Source: an uncultured Planctomycetota bacterium
GTDB lineage: Bacteria; Planctomycetota; UBA1135; GCA-002686595
DNA: 64,000 bases
Reading direction: 5' to 3'
NCBI GenBank assembly: GCA_903928115.1
Contig: CAIYPP010000141.1
Location: 41,798-105,797 of the forward strand
Under the pieces are notes generated by a model. The model did not search any database, was not told where the DNA came from, and was given only the letters and a program-made list of their open reading frames with translations. The first letter of the stretch is position 1. Every line of letters begins with the position of its first letter. The translations under genes and the position numbers were made by a program. Below are positions 34,164 through 43,464 of this stretch, piece by piece.

Positions 34164-35660
34164 TCAATCGAGCTCTCGGGCCCCGATCGGTCGCGGTCGA
34201 CCGCGCTTCCAATAAAAGAAGAGCGGCTGCTCGCGCGGAATGTCGAGCACGAGTCCCTCGTAGTCTCCGCGCTGGAGATCGAGACGCGGATGGTGGTAGA
34301 GCGTCCCCTCCCACGACGAGATGCGCAGCTCGCGCTCTCCTGTACGCGCGTCGATACCGAACCAGCCCAGCCCGAGCACGATCATGTCGGGTTCTTGCGA
34401 GAGCACCCACTCCGCGTCGTAGCGGGTGTGCCCCTTGATCGTGATGTTCGGATCGGGCGCGACCTCGGCGATCTTCGTGTTCGTGAGGCCTAGCATGTCG
34501 ATGACGTACAGCCGCGAGCTCCACTTGAAGCACCCGATCGGTGCGAGCGCGACGCGCGTGTCCGGAGGCACCGCCGCCGCAACGGCGCTGCCCATCGCGA
34601 GCCAGCGCGGCTCGCTCCCACGGTGTGTCGCCATCAGGAATGGGCGCTGAGCCTGCTGCAGACTCTCAAAGGCCAGAGCGGCGAGCGCGACCAACCACGC
34701 AAGCACGGTGCGGCTGCCCGCGAGCGCGACAAAGCCCTCGCAAGCACCCCAGAGCAGCAGCGGGAGCACGGGCACGAAGAAGCGCGCGAGCGGGAAGAAG
34801 TCGCCCCCCACGTAGATCACATACGCCACGAACAGGGTCGATGCCCCTACGAGCGCGCGCAGTACGAAATCCGCGCGCCGTCGCGTGGCGCCGACGAGCG
34901 CGAGGCCGAGCGCGAGTACCAATCCAGTGGCCGCGCTGGAGTCCGCGAGGTACTCCAAGCCCAGCCGCAGGTCGACGAGGAGCTCGAGCTTCTTCACGCT
35001 GTAGGTGATCGGAACCCAGCGACCGAAATAGGCGAGCCGGAAGAGCTGCCACGCAGCGAGCGGCGCAAAGATCTCGATGAGCAGCACCCATCGACGTCGC
35101 AGAAGACAGGACCACGCCAGCGGCAGCGCAAGGAGGATCGCCTCGTTGCGAACGAACGCGGCGAGACCGAAGAGCGCGGCAGCGATCCAAGGCGTGCGAT
35201 CAGAGCGCTCCGCGGCGTCCCAACGCTCCCACGCCCACGCTGCCAGCGCGGCGAGCGGCACCGTGCCCAAGCCCAGCACCGCATGCCACGCGAGCGCCGG
35301 GCTCGCGGCGACGAGCCAAGCAGGCGCGCCGAAACGGTCCTGCGGATGCCTGCGAAACCAAAGGACTCCGATCGCCACCGCCGTGGCGGCGAGTGCCAAC
35401 GTGGAGACGACGAGGCTCACGTCGGCGGGATGCTCTCCACACGCAATTGCGAGCGCCGCAACGAGCATCCACCCCGGTGCCGAGAAGCCCTCGACTCGCT
35501 CGCCCGCATTGAACGCGAGCTCTCCGGTCTCTACGAGGCTGCGCGCGTAGTCGTACGCGATGTAGTCGTCGTCGCAGGGCCCGTAGCCCCAGAACGACAG
35601 CGCATGCAGCGCCGCGACGAGCGCGACGACGACCAGAACGATGCGCTGCGCGCGCGTCAT
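34164..35660 (-). CDS. GT-C membrane glycosyltransferase
   Basis: 498 residues with about ten TM helices in the first 340. The first periplasmic loop carries GPCDDDYIAYDYARSLVE and GERVEGFSAPGW, the acidic pair plus downstream motif typical of polyprenyl-phosphate-sugar-dependent GT-C enzymes (family 39/85-like). The C-terminal 150 residues are soluble and periplasmic. Likely transfers a sugar to an envelope glycan or lipid. Its ATG overlaps the SGNH-hydrolase stop (ATGA), and it is the last gene of the lpxL-like operon. Confidence 0.82.
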   Translation of the reverse strand: MTRAQRIVLVVVALVAALHALSFWGYGPCDDDYIAYDYARSLVETGELAFNAGERVEGFSAPGWMLVAALAIACGEHPADVSLVVSTLALAATAVAIGVLWFRRHPQDRFGAPAWLVAASPALAWHAVLGLGTVPLAALAAWAWERWDAAERSDRTPWIAAALFGLAAFVRNEAILLALPLAWSCLLRRRWVLLIEIFAPLAAWQLFRLAYFGRWVPITYSVKKLELLVDLRLGLEYLADSSAATGLVLALGLALVGATRRRADFVLRALVGASTLFVAYVIYVGGDFFPLARFFVPVLPLLLWGACEGFVALAGSRTVLAWLVALAALAFESLQQAQRPFLMATHRGSEPRWLAMGSAVAAAVPPDTRVALAPIGCFKWSSRLYVIDMLGLTNTKIAEVAPDPNITIKGHTRYDAEWVLSQEPDMIVLGLGWFGIDARTGERELRISSWEGTLYHHPRLDLQRGDYEGLVLDIPREQPLFFYWKRGRPRPIGARELD

Positions 35661-36805
35661 GGGACAAGCCCCAGCCGGAGCGCGTCCTGCGCGAAGCTCT
35701 CTGCGATCACGCGGCGCCCAGCCTCCGTGAAGTGGATTCCATCCGCGAGAAAAAGACTCGCGCGATCGGCGCGTGCCGCGAGTTCCACTTCCAGATCCAA
35801 GAGGGAAATGCCCTCGGCTCGCGCGACTTCCCGCGTGATCGCGACGTACTCCGCGTGAAGGCGCACCACCTCTTCGGCGCTGGCGGCGAAGCGATACTTC
35901 AGCAGGTACTCCGGCACGCCGAGGTCATGGACACTCGGGGCCGTGACCAACATCACGGGCACGCCGCGCTGTCGGAAGCTGCGCACGATACTCGCGAGAT
36001 TCTCTCGATACTCCGTGGCGGAGACGCGCGGCTCGCCGAGCACCTGCCCCTCCGAAGCGCTCGCCCAGCTCGCCACGAGCTGTACCAGCCGCGAAGCACG
36101 ATGCACGCGCTCGAACGCGACGTGGATCACCTTGCTGGAGTCCGTCGATCCACGCGCGAGCCAGTGGTCGTTCCAGCCATAGCCGACCACGACGAGATCG
36201 GGCGTGAGCGCAGTTCCGTATCGCTCTGCCACCCGCAGCCCCTGATGCGTCGAGTAGCCCGCGAGCGAGAGGTTCGTGCACTCGAGCGTCCGCCCGCGCA
36301 GGGTCGCGAGCTGCGCCGTCGCGAGCGCGGGCCACTCCTCGGGGTGGCCCTGCCACATGCAGGAATCGCCGAGAAACAACGCGCGAAACACGCCTTCCGG
36401 CTTGGGTACCGCTGGCTCCGAGCCGGCGAATCCGAGCGAGTTGGTGCCCGGTGCGCTGCGCGGGAGTGTCCAAAAGAGCTCCGCGTCGGGCTCGAGCTCG
36501 AGAAAGTCCTCGGGCGAGGGATAGCCAAACTCGACACCTCCGACGCGACGAAACCCAGCACTGCGCAGGCCGAGCTCCGGCACGGCGAGAAGCAGCGTCA
36601 ACAGCGCGAGCGAGATGTGGATTCCTGCGGACACCCCACGACGGATGCGCGAGCGAACGCCGAGGAAGACTGCGATCCCCGCGAGCGCCGCGGCCAGCGC
36701 AACCCACGCCATGCGAGAGTCGTCGAACGTCGTGCGCAGCGCGAGCGCCGTGCAGAGCGCGAAAGGAGCCGCGACGAGCGGCGCCACTCCAGAGTTCGCT
36801 CGCAT
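35657..36805 (-). CDS. SGNH/GDSL-type hydrolase with N-terminal membrane segments
   Basis: 382 residues. Three hydrophobic stretches in the first 95 residues, then an SGNH hydrolase domain: block I FLGDSCMWQG (Ser nucleophile), block III GYGWND, and block V DGIHFTEAG (catalytic Asp and His near residue 360). Such membrane-linked SGNH proteins often add or remove acyl groups on surface sugars, which agrees with the glycosyltransferase directly downstream. The open frame upstream of this ATG runs into the next gene and is not used. Confidence 0.82.
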   Translation of the reverse strand: MRANSGVAPLVAAPFALCTALALRTTFDDSRMAWVALAAALAGIAVFLGVRSRIRRGVSAGIHISLALLTLLLAVPELGLRSAGFRRVGGVEFGYPSPEDFLELEPDAELFWTLPRSAPGTNSLGFAGSEPAVPKPEGVFRALFLGDSCMWQGHPEEWPALATAQLATLRGRTLECTNLSLAGYSTHQGLRVAERYGTALTPDLVVVGYGWNDHWLARGSTDSSKVIHVAFERVHRASRLVQLVASWASASEGQVLGEPRVSATEYRENLASIVRSFRQRGVPVMLVTAPSVHDLGVPEYLLKYRFAASAEEVVRLHAEYVAITREVARAEGISLLDLEVELAARADRASLFLADGIHFTEAGRRVIAESFAQDALRLGLVP

Positions 36806-36821
36806 CGGGATTCGCGGCCCC

Positions 36822-37646
36822 TCAGGGCCACAACTCGCAGCCCATCCCGTCGCGCAGAACGTGCATCCGCAGCGGACCGGCCGCCGCGCGCTCCTCCACC
36901 CCAGCCGGCTCGACCGTCGCGCCGCGCGCGTCGAAGAAGACAACCTGTCCTTCGCCGACGACCTCGCCGCGCCCTCCGACCACTACCAGAGCCGTGCGCT
37001 CGTCGATCCCGACGCCCACGAGATCGGGGTGGTCGAGGACCGCAGCCACGAGCCGATTCGTGCGCTGTCGCGCGAGGAAGTGCTGGTCGACGATCGCGCC
37101 GGGCAAGAGCCCGAGCCCCTCCGAGGTCGCAGTGACCTGCGCGCAGATCCGCACCAGCTCGTCCTTGCCCTCGCCCGTGATCATCACGCTCGACATGACG
37201 GCGGCCCCCGCGCTCGTGCCGCCGCACACGACGCCCGCGGCAGCGCGCGCGCGCACGAGGTCGACGAGCCCCGCCGCGCGCAAGTCGCGCATCAAGAGGC
37301 TCTGATCGCCGCCACCGAACCACAGGAGATCCGCCTCGGCGATCAGCCGACGCGCGCGCTCGCCGTCCGCGAGATCGCTGAGGTTCGTCACTTCGGCTGC
37401 GCCCGCATCGCGCCACATCTGCGCCGTCTCTTCACCGCGGTCGGCGCGCTCGGACGCCTGAGGCAGCACGACCACCCGCGTCTCCTTGCCGCGCGCAAGC
37501 GCTAGCGCTCGCTGCTGGATCGCTTCCGTCGTGCCGCCGCCACCGACGATGACGAGTTCGACGTTGTCGGCCGGAACCACGCGCGGTGCAGAACAGGCGC
37601 ACAGCAACGACGCGAGCGTCGCCGCAAGCTCGGTGCGATACCCCAT
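36822..37646 (-). CDS. Cyanophycinase-like lipoprotein (peptidase S51 family)
   Basis: 274 residues. GAGGAAGG stands 9 nt before the ATG at 37646, better than for the ATG three codons earlier. Lipoprotein signal with LCAC (Cys18). The fold is visible as VELVIVGGGG, ADLLWFGGGDQSLLMRDL and the nucleophile elbow CGGTSAGA, followed by VDQHFLARQR, all features of cyanophycinase/peptidase E. Exported S51 relatives are common, and their substrate is unknown; cyanophycin itself is unlikely because no synthetase is seen. It lies between the acyltransferase and SGNH genes. Confidence 0.85.
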   Translation of the reverse strand: MGYRTELAATLASLLCACSAPRVVPADNVELVIVGGGGTTEAIQQRALALARGKETRVVVLPQASERADRGEETAQMWRDAGAAEVTNLSDLADGERARRLIAEADLLWFGGGDQSLLMRDLRAAGLVDLVRARAAAGVVCGGTSAGAAVMSSVMITGEGKDELVRICAQVTATSEGLGLLPGAIVDQHFLARQRTNRLVAAVLDHPDLVGVGIDERTALVVVGGRGEVVGEGQVVFFDARGATVEPAGVEERAAAGPLRMHVLRDGMGCELWP

Positions 37647-37651
37647 GGTGC

Positions 37652-38704
37652 TCATCCTTCCTCGGAATCGTGATCCCGTCGATAGGGATCCGCCTCACCT
37701 GGCGGGCGATTCTTGAAGCGTTTGTAACTCCACAGATACTGCTCCGGCGCACTCCTCACGAGCCGCCCGAGCTCGCGGTTCATCGCTGTGACCGCCTGCG
37801 CGAGGTCGGGCGAACGCAATTCCGGCTCGGACGCCTCGACGAAGTGCACACGGAAGCCGCCCGGAACCCGCTCGCTCCAGCAAAGGAACAGCGGCACCCC
37901 CGTCTTCTCGAGCAGCTTGGAAACGAGCGTCGTCGTGTTCGCGAGCGGCCCAAGGTAAGGCACGAAGATGCCCGAGCCGCGGCCAGGATCCTGATCGGGC
38001 AGGACACCCGCGACTTCGCCATCGCGCAGTGCGCGGTGGAGCGCGCGCACGCCGCTTGCCTCCGCCGGCACGAGCCGCGCCCCCGTGCGCTGCCGTGCCG
38101 ACGTGTAGAACTGCTCCATCTCCGCGACCGGCGGCGGCTTGTAGAGCGCGGTCAACGGAACGCGCGATGCGACATAGAGCCCCGAGAACTCCCACGCGCC
38201 GAGGTGCGGCGTGAGGAGCAACACGCCGCCGCGGGAACGCGCCTCCAGAAAACGCTCCTCTCCGCGCACCTCGCGCGCGAGCGCGAGCACGCGCTCGGCC
38301 TTCCAGCACCAAAGCGCCGGAAACTCCGCGATCGTCTGCCCGGTCTCGACCAAGCTCGCTCGCAGGAGCCTTTCTCGCGAGGCCAAGTCCAGCCCCGGCC
38401 AGCACAGCTCCAGATTCGTCCGCGTCACTTCGCGCTCGCGCGACGGGTAGCTCGCCAAGGCAACGCCCGCCACTCGGCCAAGGCACCGGAGCGCACCCAG
38501 CGGCAGCAGCCCAGCCAACCGAAGCAATCCACGGTTGAAGGCGGCGATACGCGGCCTCGAACGTGCGTCAACCTGAGGTTCGCGCGCAGGTCGTCGCAGT
38601 CCGGCGGCGTCGGACGGAGCGCTCGGTTCGGTCTTCTGCAAGAGATCCGAACGGTACGAGAGCCGCGCACCGCCGGCAACCGCGAGACGGCTCTCCCCGC
38701 ACAA
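37652..38704 (-). CDS. Lipid A acyltransferase family protein (LpxL/HtrB-like)
   Basis: 350 residues from a TTG; the true start is unsure and could be up to 50 codons further in, since the conserved part begins near residue 52. HLGAWE is the catalytic H-x4-E motif; LLTPHLGAWEFSG and DQDPGRGSGIFVPYLG are typical of late acyltransferases that add secondary acyl chains to lipid A at the inner membrane. It suggests this organism makes lipid A. It is the first gene of an operon with the cyanophycinase-like, SGNH and GT-C genes. Confidence 0.85.
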   Translation of the reverse strand: MCGESRLAVAGGARLSYRSDLLQKTEPSAPSDAAGLRRPAREPQVDARSRPRIAAFNRGLLRLAGLLPLGALRCLGRVAGVALASYPSREREVTRTNLELCWPGLDLASRERLLRASLVETGQTIAEFPALWCWKAERVLALAREVRGEERFLEARSRGGVLLLTPHLGAWEFSGLYVASRVPLTALYKPPPVAEMEQFYTSARQRTGARLVPAEASGVRALHRALRDGEVAGVLPDQDPGRGSGIFVPYLGPLANTTTLVSKLLEKTGVPLFLCWSERVPGGFRVHFVEASEPELRSPDLAQAVTAMNRELGRLVRSAPEQYLWSYKRFKNRPPGEADPYRRDHDSEEG

Positions 38705-38773
38705 GCTCAGCGCGGAACGCCGCGCAAGGCGACGCTCCGCGCTGGAAGCGAACGGAATCCAGAGCGCTGCCCG

Positions 38774-40474
38774 TCAGGGCTGGACCGTGAAGAGCACCGC
38801 ATTGCTCAGGCCCGAGCCGCTGTCGCGGAAGAAGGCCTGACAGAAGAGCGTGTCGCCCGCGTGCACGGCGAGGTCGGGGCCGCTGCGGAAGTGCGCGTTG
38901 AGGTCTTGTTGGATGAAGCCCGAGCAGACGGAGCCCGTCGCCGAGCCGAGCGTGCCCTGCGAGACCAGCCGCACGAACGGCGAGGTCACACAGAGCCAGC
39001 CCGAGCCGTAGGGCATGGACTGTCCGTGGCGACCATAGAAAAGGAACCCCGTCGACTGCCGCAGCACGCCGTTGGCGCGCACGACGAACGGCGTGCTCGC
39101 GCTCGCGCTCGGCGCGCCAGTGGTCGTCAGGGTTGCCGTGCAGCCCGACACGCTCGTACCGGCGGTGCAGTAGCTCGTCACCGGCAGCGGAGCCGCGCTG
39201 TACGCGCGAGCGCGGCCCGCGTCGTAGCTCGTCGCGCCCGTGTCGAACGTCGGCCAGCCGACGACGAAGTCATCGAGTCCGTCGCCGTTCACATCCGCGC
39301 CGCCCGCGACCGCGTGGCCGAGCATCTCGTCGACGGCGGTGCCGTACACGCTGTTCAGCACGCCGCCGGTGCGGCCCGACCACACGCGCGCCATGCCCGC
39401 GTTGCCCACGCCTTGATCCTTGAGCCGCGCTCCGCCGATCACATCGGCAAAGCCGTCGCCATCGACGTCACCCGCGTGCGCGCACGAGCGCCCCATGTCG
39501 TCCGACGCGGCCGTGCCGCGGAAGTGATGGAGCTGCGCACCGTCGCGGCCGGAGTACACGAACACCGAGCCCGAGTTGGCGCCCTGATAGTCCGCAAAGG
39601 GCGAGCCGACGACGAAGTCCGGCCAACCGTCGTTGTTCACATCGCGCCCGCCGTCGACGCAGAAGCCGAAGTTCTCCCCGGCGGTCGCACCTTGGAAGTA
39701 GCGCAGCGAAGCGCCGGTTCGACCCGAGAAGACCCACGCGCGACCCTGGTCGTTGAAGCTGTACGTCGACTGAGGAGCTCCGACGATCACGTCGGCGAAA
39801 CCGTCGCGATCGACGTCGCCCGCGCCCGAGACGCTCATGCCGAGCACCGAAACGCCCTGCGGCGAGTTGAAGGTGCGCAGCACCGCGCCGTTCAGACCTG
39901 AGAACAGGCGCGCCTCGCCGACGTTGGCGGTGTTCGTGCCTTTTCCGTAGGGAGCACCGACGATCACGTCGGGGCGCCCGTCTCCATTGACGTCGCCCGC
40001 GCCATCGACCGACGCGCCGAACCAATCGCCCGCGGCGTCGCCGTGCCACGTGTAGAGCACGGCGCCCGTCCGCCCCGACCAAACGCGCGCCATGCCGGCA
40101 TTCGAGCCGTTCGTGTCGTGGTTGGGCGCGCCCGCCGCGATGTCCGGCCAGCCGTCGTTGTCGAGGTCGCCCGCGGCGGCGACGCTCTCTCCGAGGCGGT
40201 CGCCCGCAGCCAAGCCGTGGAACACGAAGAGCTGTGCGCCCGTGCGGCCGCTCACCACGCGCACGCTGCCCGAGGAAGCGCCGTTGGCATCCGCGAACGG
40301 CGCGCCAAACGCGAGGTCGGCGTGTCCGTCCTGATCGAGGTCACCGACGATCGCGAGCGCGTCGCCGAGCTGGTCGCCCGGAAGTGCGCCGGTGGCGGTC
40401 TGGAGCGAGGTCTGAGCGTGCGCGGTTCCCGCGCACAGAAGGAGCGCTGCGAGCGCGACGTGATGGGTCTGCAT
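38774..40474 (-). CDS. Secreted FG-GAP repeat protein with planctomycete C-terminal domain
   Basis: 566 residues. Signal peptide at 1-20 (ALAALLLCAGTAHA), AGGAAA ahead of the ATG. Residues about 25-420 contain seven integrin-like FG-GAP repeats of about 57 residues, each with GD(V/L)(N/D)-x-DG-x-(P/A)D and a V(Y/W)SGRTGA strand, predicting a seven-bladed propeller. The last 140 residues are the shared C-terminal domain: YC, GFLFYG, WLCVTSPFVRL and AFFRDSGSG. Probably surface-exposed; calcium binding by the Asp-rich loops is expected. Confidence 0.88.
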   Translation of the reverse strand: MQTHHVALAALLLCAGTAHAQTSLQTATGALPGDQLGDALAIVGDLDQDGHADLAFGAPFADANGASSGSVRVVSGRTGAQLFVFHGLAAGDRLGESVAAAGDLDNDGWPDIAAGAPNHDTNGSNAGMARVWSGRTGAVLYTWHGDAAGDWFGASVDGAGDVNGDGRPDVIVGAPYGKGTNTANVGEARLFSGLNGAVLRTFNSPQGVSVLGMSVSGAGDVDRDGFADVIVGAPQSTYSFNDQGRAWVFSGRTGASLRYFQGATAGENFGFCVDGGRDVNNDGWPDFVVGSPFADYQGANSGSVFVYSGRDGAQLHHFRGTAASDDMGRSCAHAGDVDGDGFADVIGGARLKDQGVGNAGMARVWSGRTGGVLNSVYGTAVDEMLGHAVAGGADVNGDGLDDFVVGWPTFDTGATSYDAGRARAYSAAPLPVTSYCTAGTSVSGCTATLTTTGAPSASASTPFVVRANGVLRQSTGFLFYGRHGQSMPYGSGWLCVTSPFVRLVSQGTLGSATGSVCSGFIQQDLNAHFRSGPDLAVHAGDTLFCQAFFRDSGSGLSNAVLFTVQP

Positions 40475-40785
40475 GGAGTGGATTTCCTGAGGCTGCGATG
40501 GATGTCTGCGGACAGTCATGCGGCGGCGACAGGAAAGTCCGCCGCGCCCGAGTGGCAGTCCCCGGGCGCGGCGGTGTCGTCCCCACGACTTTTCTTCTTC
40601 CCGGAGCTGTCGGACGCTCCGTGGTTCTGGGATTCGGAGGCCCCGCGTCTGGCTCTTGAGCACCGTCGGAGAATCTGGCGCCCGCTCGGCCGCGTCCGGA
40701 AAGGAAGTCGCAATACGGGTGGCGAAGGCCAACGCAAAGGTGCACGCAGGACCCTCCGCCGCGAACTCGGAGGAAAGAAACTCCC
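40475..40785. other. 311-nt region between two minus-strand genes
   Basis: It contains the strong hairpin at 40538-40573 and, close to the FG-GAP start, presumably that gene's promoter. I see no gene in it. Confidence 0.5.
40538..40573 (-). terminator. 12-bp hairpin downstream of the sulfatase-fold gene
   Basis: CCGCCGCGCCCG pairs perfectly with CGGGCGCGGCGG across a 12-nt loop. On the minus strand it is followed by ACTTTCC, a weak T-tract. It separates the sulfatase-fold gene from the FG-GAP gene. Confidence 0.5.
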
Positions 40786-42675
40786 TCAGCGGGAGGCTCT
40801 GCCCGCGAGCGCGTCCGCCGCGAGGAATCGCGCGCACTCCTCCGCGAGCACGGCGAGTGCACCCGCTTCGGCCGCCAGAGCGCCGCGCTGATCCGCCACC
40901 AGTCGCCAACGCGTATCCCAGACCGACATCGCGAGCCCCGACTCGGGCTCGCGCGGAATGCGGACGAGCCCGGACGACGTGCACACCCCGACGTCTTCCC
41001 AGCTGGCAACGACGCGCGCACGCCGCGCCGTGGGCGCGAGCAAGTTTCCGCCGAGCGTCCAGGCTGAGCGCGTCGCCGGATCCGCTCCGAGCAGTTCGAG
41101 AACCGTCGCGGGCAAGTCGATGTGCGAGGTTGGACGCGACTCGACCCCGCCCTCCACTCCCCCACCGCGCAGCACCAGCGGAACGCGCACCTGCTCGGGA
41201 GTGAAGTTGCCCGTGTGACCCCAGTAGCCGTTCTCCGCGAACTCCTCGCCATGGTCGCCGGTGACGACAACCAGCGTGCGCTCCAGCTCACCGCGTGCGG
41301 CCAGTTCTTCGAGCAGCCACCCCGCGACGCGGTCGGCGTGCAGCAGCGCGTTGCGATAGCGGTTCTTCACGCGCTCGGAGAGCTCAGGATCGCGCGAGCC
41401 AGCGAGCTCGACGTAGTCGAGGTCCGGCGCGTAGGGCCGAAACGGATCGGCGCCCTCGGGGAAGTCGTACTTCTGGTGCGCGGAGTCGAGCAGCACGAAC
41501 GCGAAGAACGGCCGAGCGGAATCGCGCTCCTTCCACCACTGCGCACACGACTCCGCGACCTGCTGGTCGCGCACGCTCGCACGCACCTCGCCGAACTCGT
41601 CGAAGACCTGCGCGCCGATCCTCGACCATGCGCTGCGGCGGAACTCGGGGTAGTCCATCGACGCGCTGGAGTACACGCGCGGCTCGTAGCCCGCATCGAC
41701 GAGCGTGTCGAGCAGCACCGGCGAACGCCCGGCCTCCAGCACCGGCCACCAATAGCTGCCGTGCAGCCCGTAGAGCATCGAGAAGACCCCGAAGCGCGTG
41801 CCGTTGCCTCCGCTGTAGTGGTCCTCGAAGCGCCGTCCGGCCTGCGCGAATTGCCACAGCATCGGCGTCGACACCGGATCGAGCATGTCCCCGCGCCACG
41901 AGTCGATGACCACAAAGAGCACGTTCGGGCGCGGCGCGCCCGCGGCGAGATGCGGCGCTTGGAGCGGGTACGCGAGCCGCGCCTCTTCCCGCGTGACCTG
42001 CACGAGCGGCGCGGGCTCGCCCGCGAGCGGCTCGGGCAGCATCGGCACGACCGACACGCGCGGATAGAGCGGAAAGGCGCGGCTCACGGCCGACACACGC
42101 GCGTCGTGCTGCAGCTCCGCGCTCGCGTAGATCGTCTTCTCGACGCCGATCGTGAGCGCGAGGATCAGGAGCGCGAGCCACGCCGGCCGCCCGAGCTTCA
42201 GCGCGCGCTGCGCCGTCGCACCCGCGCTCGTGAGCAAGCGCCACACGATGAACTCGACGCAGGCGATCGCCGCCGCGATCGCGGCGCCGACCGCCCACAC
42301 GCGCGGCCCGAGCCTGTAGCTGTCCTCCGAACCCTTCGTGGTGATCAGGTTCCACGCGGCGCTGTTGAAGTGGTAGCGGAAGAGCCCCCACACGCGCGTG
42401 TCGATCACGAGCGCCAGCAGGAACGCGGTCCAGACGACGACCACGAGCACCGCGAGCGCGCGCGGGCTCACGCGAGAGCGGCTCGCCAACCACAGGAGCG
42501 AACCGGGCACGAGCGAGAGCGTGGCGACCGCCGACACGAGCCCCAAGTGGGCGAACAGCCAGAGCAGCGGCGTGCGCGGCAGGTGGTCCGCCTCCAGATA
42601 CGACAGCCCCACGAGCGCGCCGAGCGCGATGTTGAAGAGCCAGCTCCAGAAGGCTGCGGCGCGTCGCGATTCCAC
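40786..42675 (-). CDS. YejM/PbgA-like membrane sulfatase-fold protein
   Basis: 629 residues from a GTG chosen so that the first TM helix is near the N-terminus; a GTG at 42777 is the alternative. Five TM segments to about 205, including GLFRYHFNSAAWNLIT, which resembles the DUF3413 domain of YejM. The periplasmic sulfatase-like domain starts near 255 (NVLFVVIDSWRGDML), keeps a Thr at the nucleophile position (GGNGTRFGVFSMLYG) and the metal motif TGDHGEEF. YejM controls lipid A synthesis in enterobacteria; related LTA synthases and phosphoethanolamine transferases are enzymes. The retained Thr favours an enzyme. Regulatory function is unproven. Confidence 0.8.
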   Translation of the reverse strand: MESRRAAAFWSWLFNIALGALVGLSYLEADHLPRTPLLWLFAHLGLVSAVATLSLVPGSLLWLASRSRVSPRALAVLVVVVWTAFLLALVIDTRVWGLFRYHFNSAAWNLITTKGSEDSYRLGPRVWAVGAAIAAAIACVEFIVWRLLTSAGATAQRALKLGRPAWLALLILALTIGVEKTIYASAELQHDARVSAVSRAFPLYPRVSVVPMLPEPLAGEPAPLVQVTREEARLAYPLQAPHLAAGAPRPNVLFVVIDSWRGDMLDPVSTPMLWQFAQAGRRFEDHYSGGNGTRFGVFSMLYGLHGSYWWPVLEAGRSPVLLDTLVDAGYEPRVYSSASMDYPEFRRSAWSRIGAQVFDEFGEVRASVRDQQVAESCAQWWKERDSARPFFAFVLLDSAHQKYDFPEGADPFRPYAPDLDYVELAGSRDPELSERVKNRYRNALLHADRVAGWLLEELAARGELERTLVVVTGDHGEEFAENGYWGHTGNFTPEQVRVPLVLRGGGVEGGVESRPTSHIDLPATVLELLGADPATRSAWTLGGNLLAPTARRARVVASWEDVGVCTSSGLVRIPREPESGLAMSVWDTRWRLVADQRGALAAEAGALAVLAEECARFLAADALAGRASR

Positions 42676-42811
42676 GGGGGGAAGTTTCCGTCTCGGACGA
42701 GGCACGAGCCCGCGCGTCGAAGCGCGAGCGCGCCCGACTGGGGCGGGGCCACCGTAGCCGGCTCCACGACGTTCCACAACGCACGCTCTGGCAGGCGCCC
42801 CACCGAGACGC

Positions 42812-42817
42812 TAGACT
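42812..42817 (+). promoter_or_regulatory. Candidate -10 element TAGACT for tRNA-Ser(GCU)
   Basis: TAGACT ends 12 nt before the tRNA, a suitable -10 position for a short tRNA leader. Confidence 0.45.
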
Positions 42818-42829
42818 CCCGCGCCTTCC

Positions 42830-42923
<94 letters not shown>

Positions 42924-42987
42924 ACCCCTGCGCCCGTGCGCCTCTCGGGCCGCCGCTGGCGCACGTGCGAAGCGAGCCTTTCACGCC

Positions 42988-43464
42988 GTGCAAGTGCAAC
43001 CCGCGCCCTCGCTGCTCCGCCCGCTCCGTAGCGTGCGCGTAGCGATCGTCTGTGCCGCGCTGACCGCCTGTCAGGCCGAGCGAGCGCTCCGCATCACCTC
43101 CGTGCCGAGCCAAGCCGAGGTCCACCTCGACGGCGTGCGCGTCGGAACGACGCCCTGCGAGGTGCCCTTCGAGCACTACGGCATTCGCCGCCTGACCCTC
43201 TACATGCCCGGCTACGCGACCTATTCGCGCGTGCTCGAGATCGAGCCGCCGTGGTACGGCCAGTTTCCGGTCGACATCGTCACCGAAGTGCTCGTCCCGA
43301 TCGGCTGGAGCGACATCCAGAAGGTCCACGTCCAGCTCGTGAAGGGGCAGCCCGTGCTCCTCGAGCCCGATCTCCCGAGCGTGTTCCAACGCGCCGACGA
43401 GCTGCGTCACGCAGGACCCGCTGGCCCAGACCCGCGCAAGAAGGCGGAGGACGACGAGCCGTGA
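42988..43464 (+). CDS. PEGA-domain lipoprotein
   Basis: 158 residues from GTG at 42988; a GTG at 43033 is also possible. Lipoprotein signal with lipobox LTAC. The PEGA domain covers about 38-90 (LRITSVPSQAEVHLDGVRVGTTPCEVPF), a small surface-associated beta fold. The C-terminus is charged. The open frame extends back into the tRNA and is not used there. Its stop overlaps the murD start (GTGA). Confidence 0.78.
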   Translation: MQVQPAPSLLRPLRSVRVAIVCAALTACQAERALRITSVPSQAEVHLDGVRVGTTPCEVPFEHYGIRRLTLYMPGYATYSRVLEIEPPWYGQFPVDIVTEVLVPIGWSDIQKVHVQLVKGQPVLLEPDLPSVFQRADELRHAGPAGPDPRKKAEDDEP

